Source: Geodermatophilus tzadiensis (GTDB taxonomy: Bacteria; Actinomycetota; Actinomycetes; Mycobacteriales; Geodermatophilaceae). Taken from it: a DNA stretch of 64,000 nt. Shown in pieces: positions 63,988-64,000 of this stretch (positions within the stretch are counted from its first letter, which is position 1; the number at the start of each line of letters is the position of its first letter). The stretch covers positions 1-64,000 of the forward strand of contig NZ_PVTG01000014.1 in the NCBI RefSeq assembly GCF_003002915.1, read 5' to 3'. The notes under the pieces are model-generated. The model did no database searches, had not been told where the DNA came from, and saw only the letters and a list, made by a program, of their open reading frames with translations. Position numbers and translations under genes: made by a program.

Positions 63988-64000
63988 GGTGAGGAGAGCT

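Overview
The window reads as a high-GC actinobacterial chromosome, most likely a member of the Geodermatophilaceae or a close relative. Evidence is the very GC-rich codon use, many GTG and TTG starts, a mycothiol-type maleylpyruvate isomerase fold, actinobacterial marker families (DUF3145, DUF3052, DUF1707, DUF3311) and gene orders shared with Mycobacterium and Streptomyces. The family assignment is inference from sequence character, not from a search.

Bases 1-16756 are accessory DNA, visibly less GC-rich than the rest and full of broken transposons. They hold IS5, IS110 and IS630 remnants, one degenerate IS5 copy with its target duplication, and a second IS5-ended unit whose transposase has been largely replaced by a membrane-protein gene. 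Around these lie a flavin monooxygenase, a SHOCT protein, several small membrane proteins of unknown role, a MobF/TrwC-type relaxase-helicase, an excisionase-like gene and a frameshifted tyrosine integrase that abuts the 3' end of a tRNA-Met gene. This is the tRNA-proximal end of an integrative element, probably decayed. I found no left attachment copy in the window, so the element may extend past the left edge.

Bases 16757-37100 are core chromosome: small membrane proteins, a secreted M23 peptidase, DUF3145, then the type II fatty-acid synthase operon on the minus strand (fasR-like regulator, fabD, fabH, acpP, fabF, accD). A PAP2 phosphatase, a pirin-like cupin, a GH1 beta-glucosidase, a D-amino-acid oxidase and aceE follow, with DUF3052, an AhpE-type peroxiredoxin and tRNA-Val. 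FabD carries an extra C-terminal biotinyl/lipoyl-like domain that lacks the lysine used for modification.

Bases 37100-49500 form a lipid-storage neighbourhood. A PlsB-type acyltransferase is translationally coupled to a 984-residue protein fusing a HAD phosphatase-like domain, a PlsC acyltransferase and a WS/DGAT domain. In principle the two genes encode most or all steps from glycerol-3-phosphate to triacylglycerol. A fatty acyl-CoA ligase, a second WS/DGAT, a short-chain epimerase and three alpha/beta hydrolases surround them. This is the most notable system in the window.

Bases 49500-64000 hold a FUSC-like membrane protein, a flavoprotein gene bracketed by two direct copies of a palindromic repeat, and a GNAT gene. 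Next come the conserved set Nif3-like / zinc-ribbon / RNase H-phosphatase, interrupted by a DUF3311-SSS transporter pair. A reductase-like gene, nadA, a TSUP permease, a DoxX-like protein, an esterase, a PIG-L deacetylase and a secreted peptidase-like protein close the window. Two repeat families run through the core part: hairpins of about 60 bp directly after stop codons (five copies), and a palindromic element of about 75 bp (three copies).
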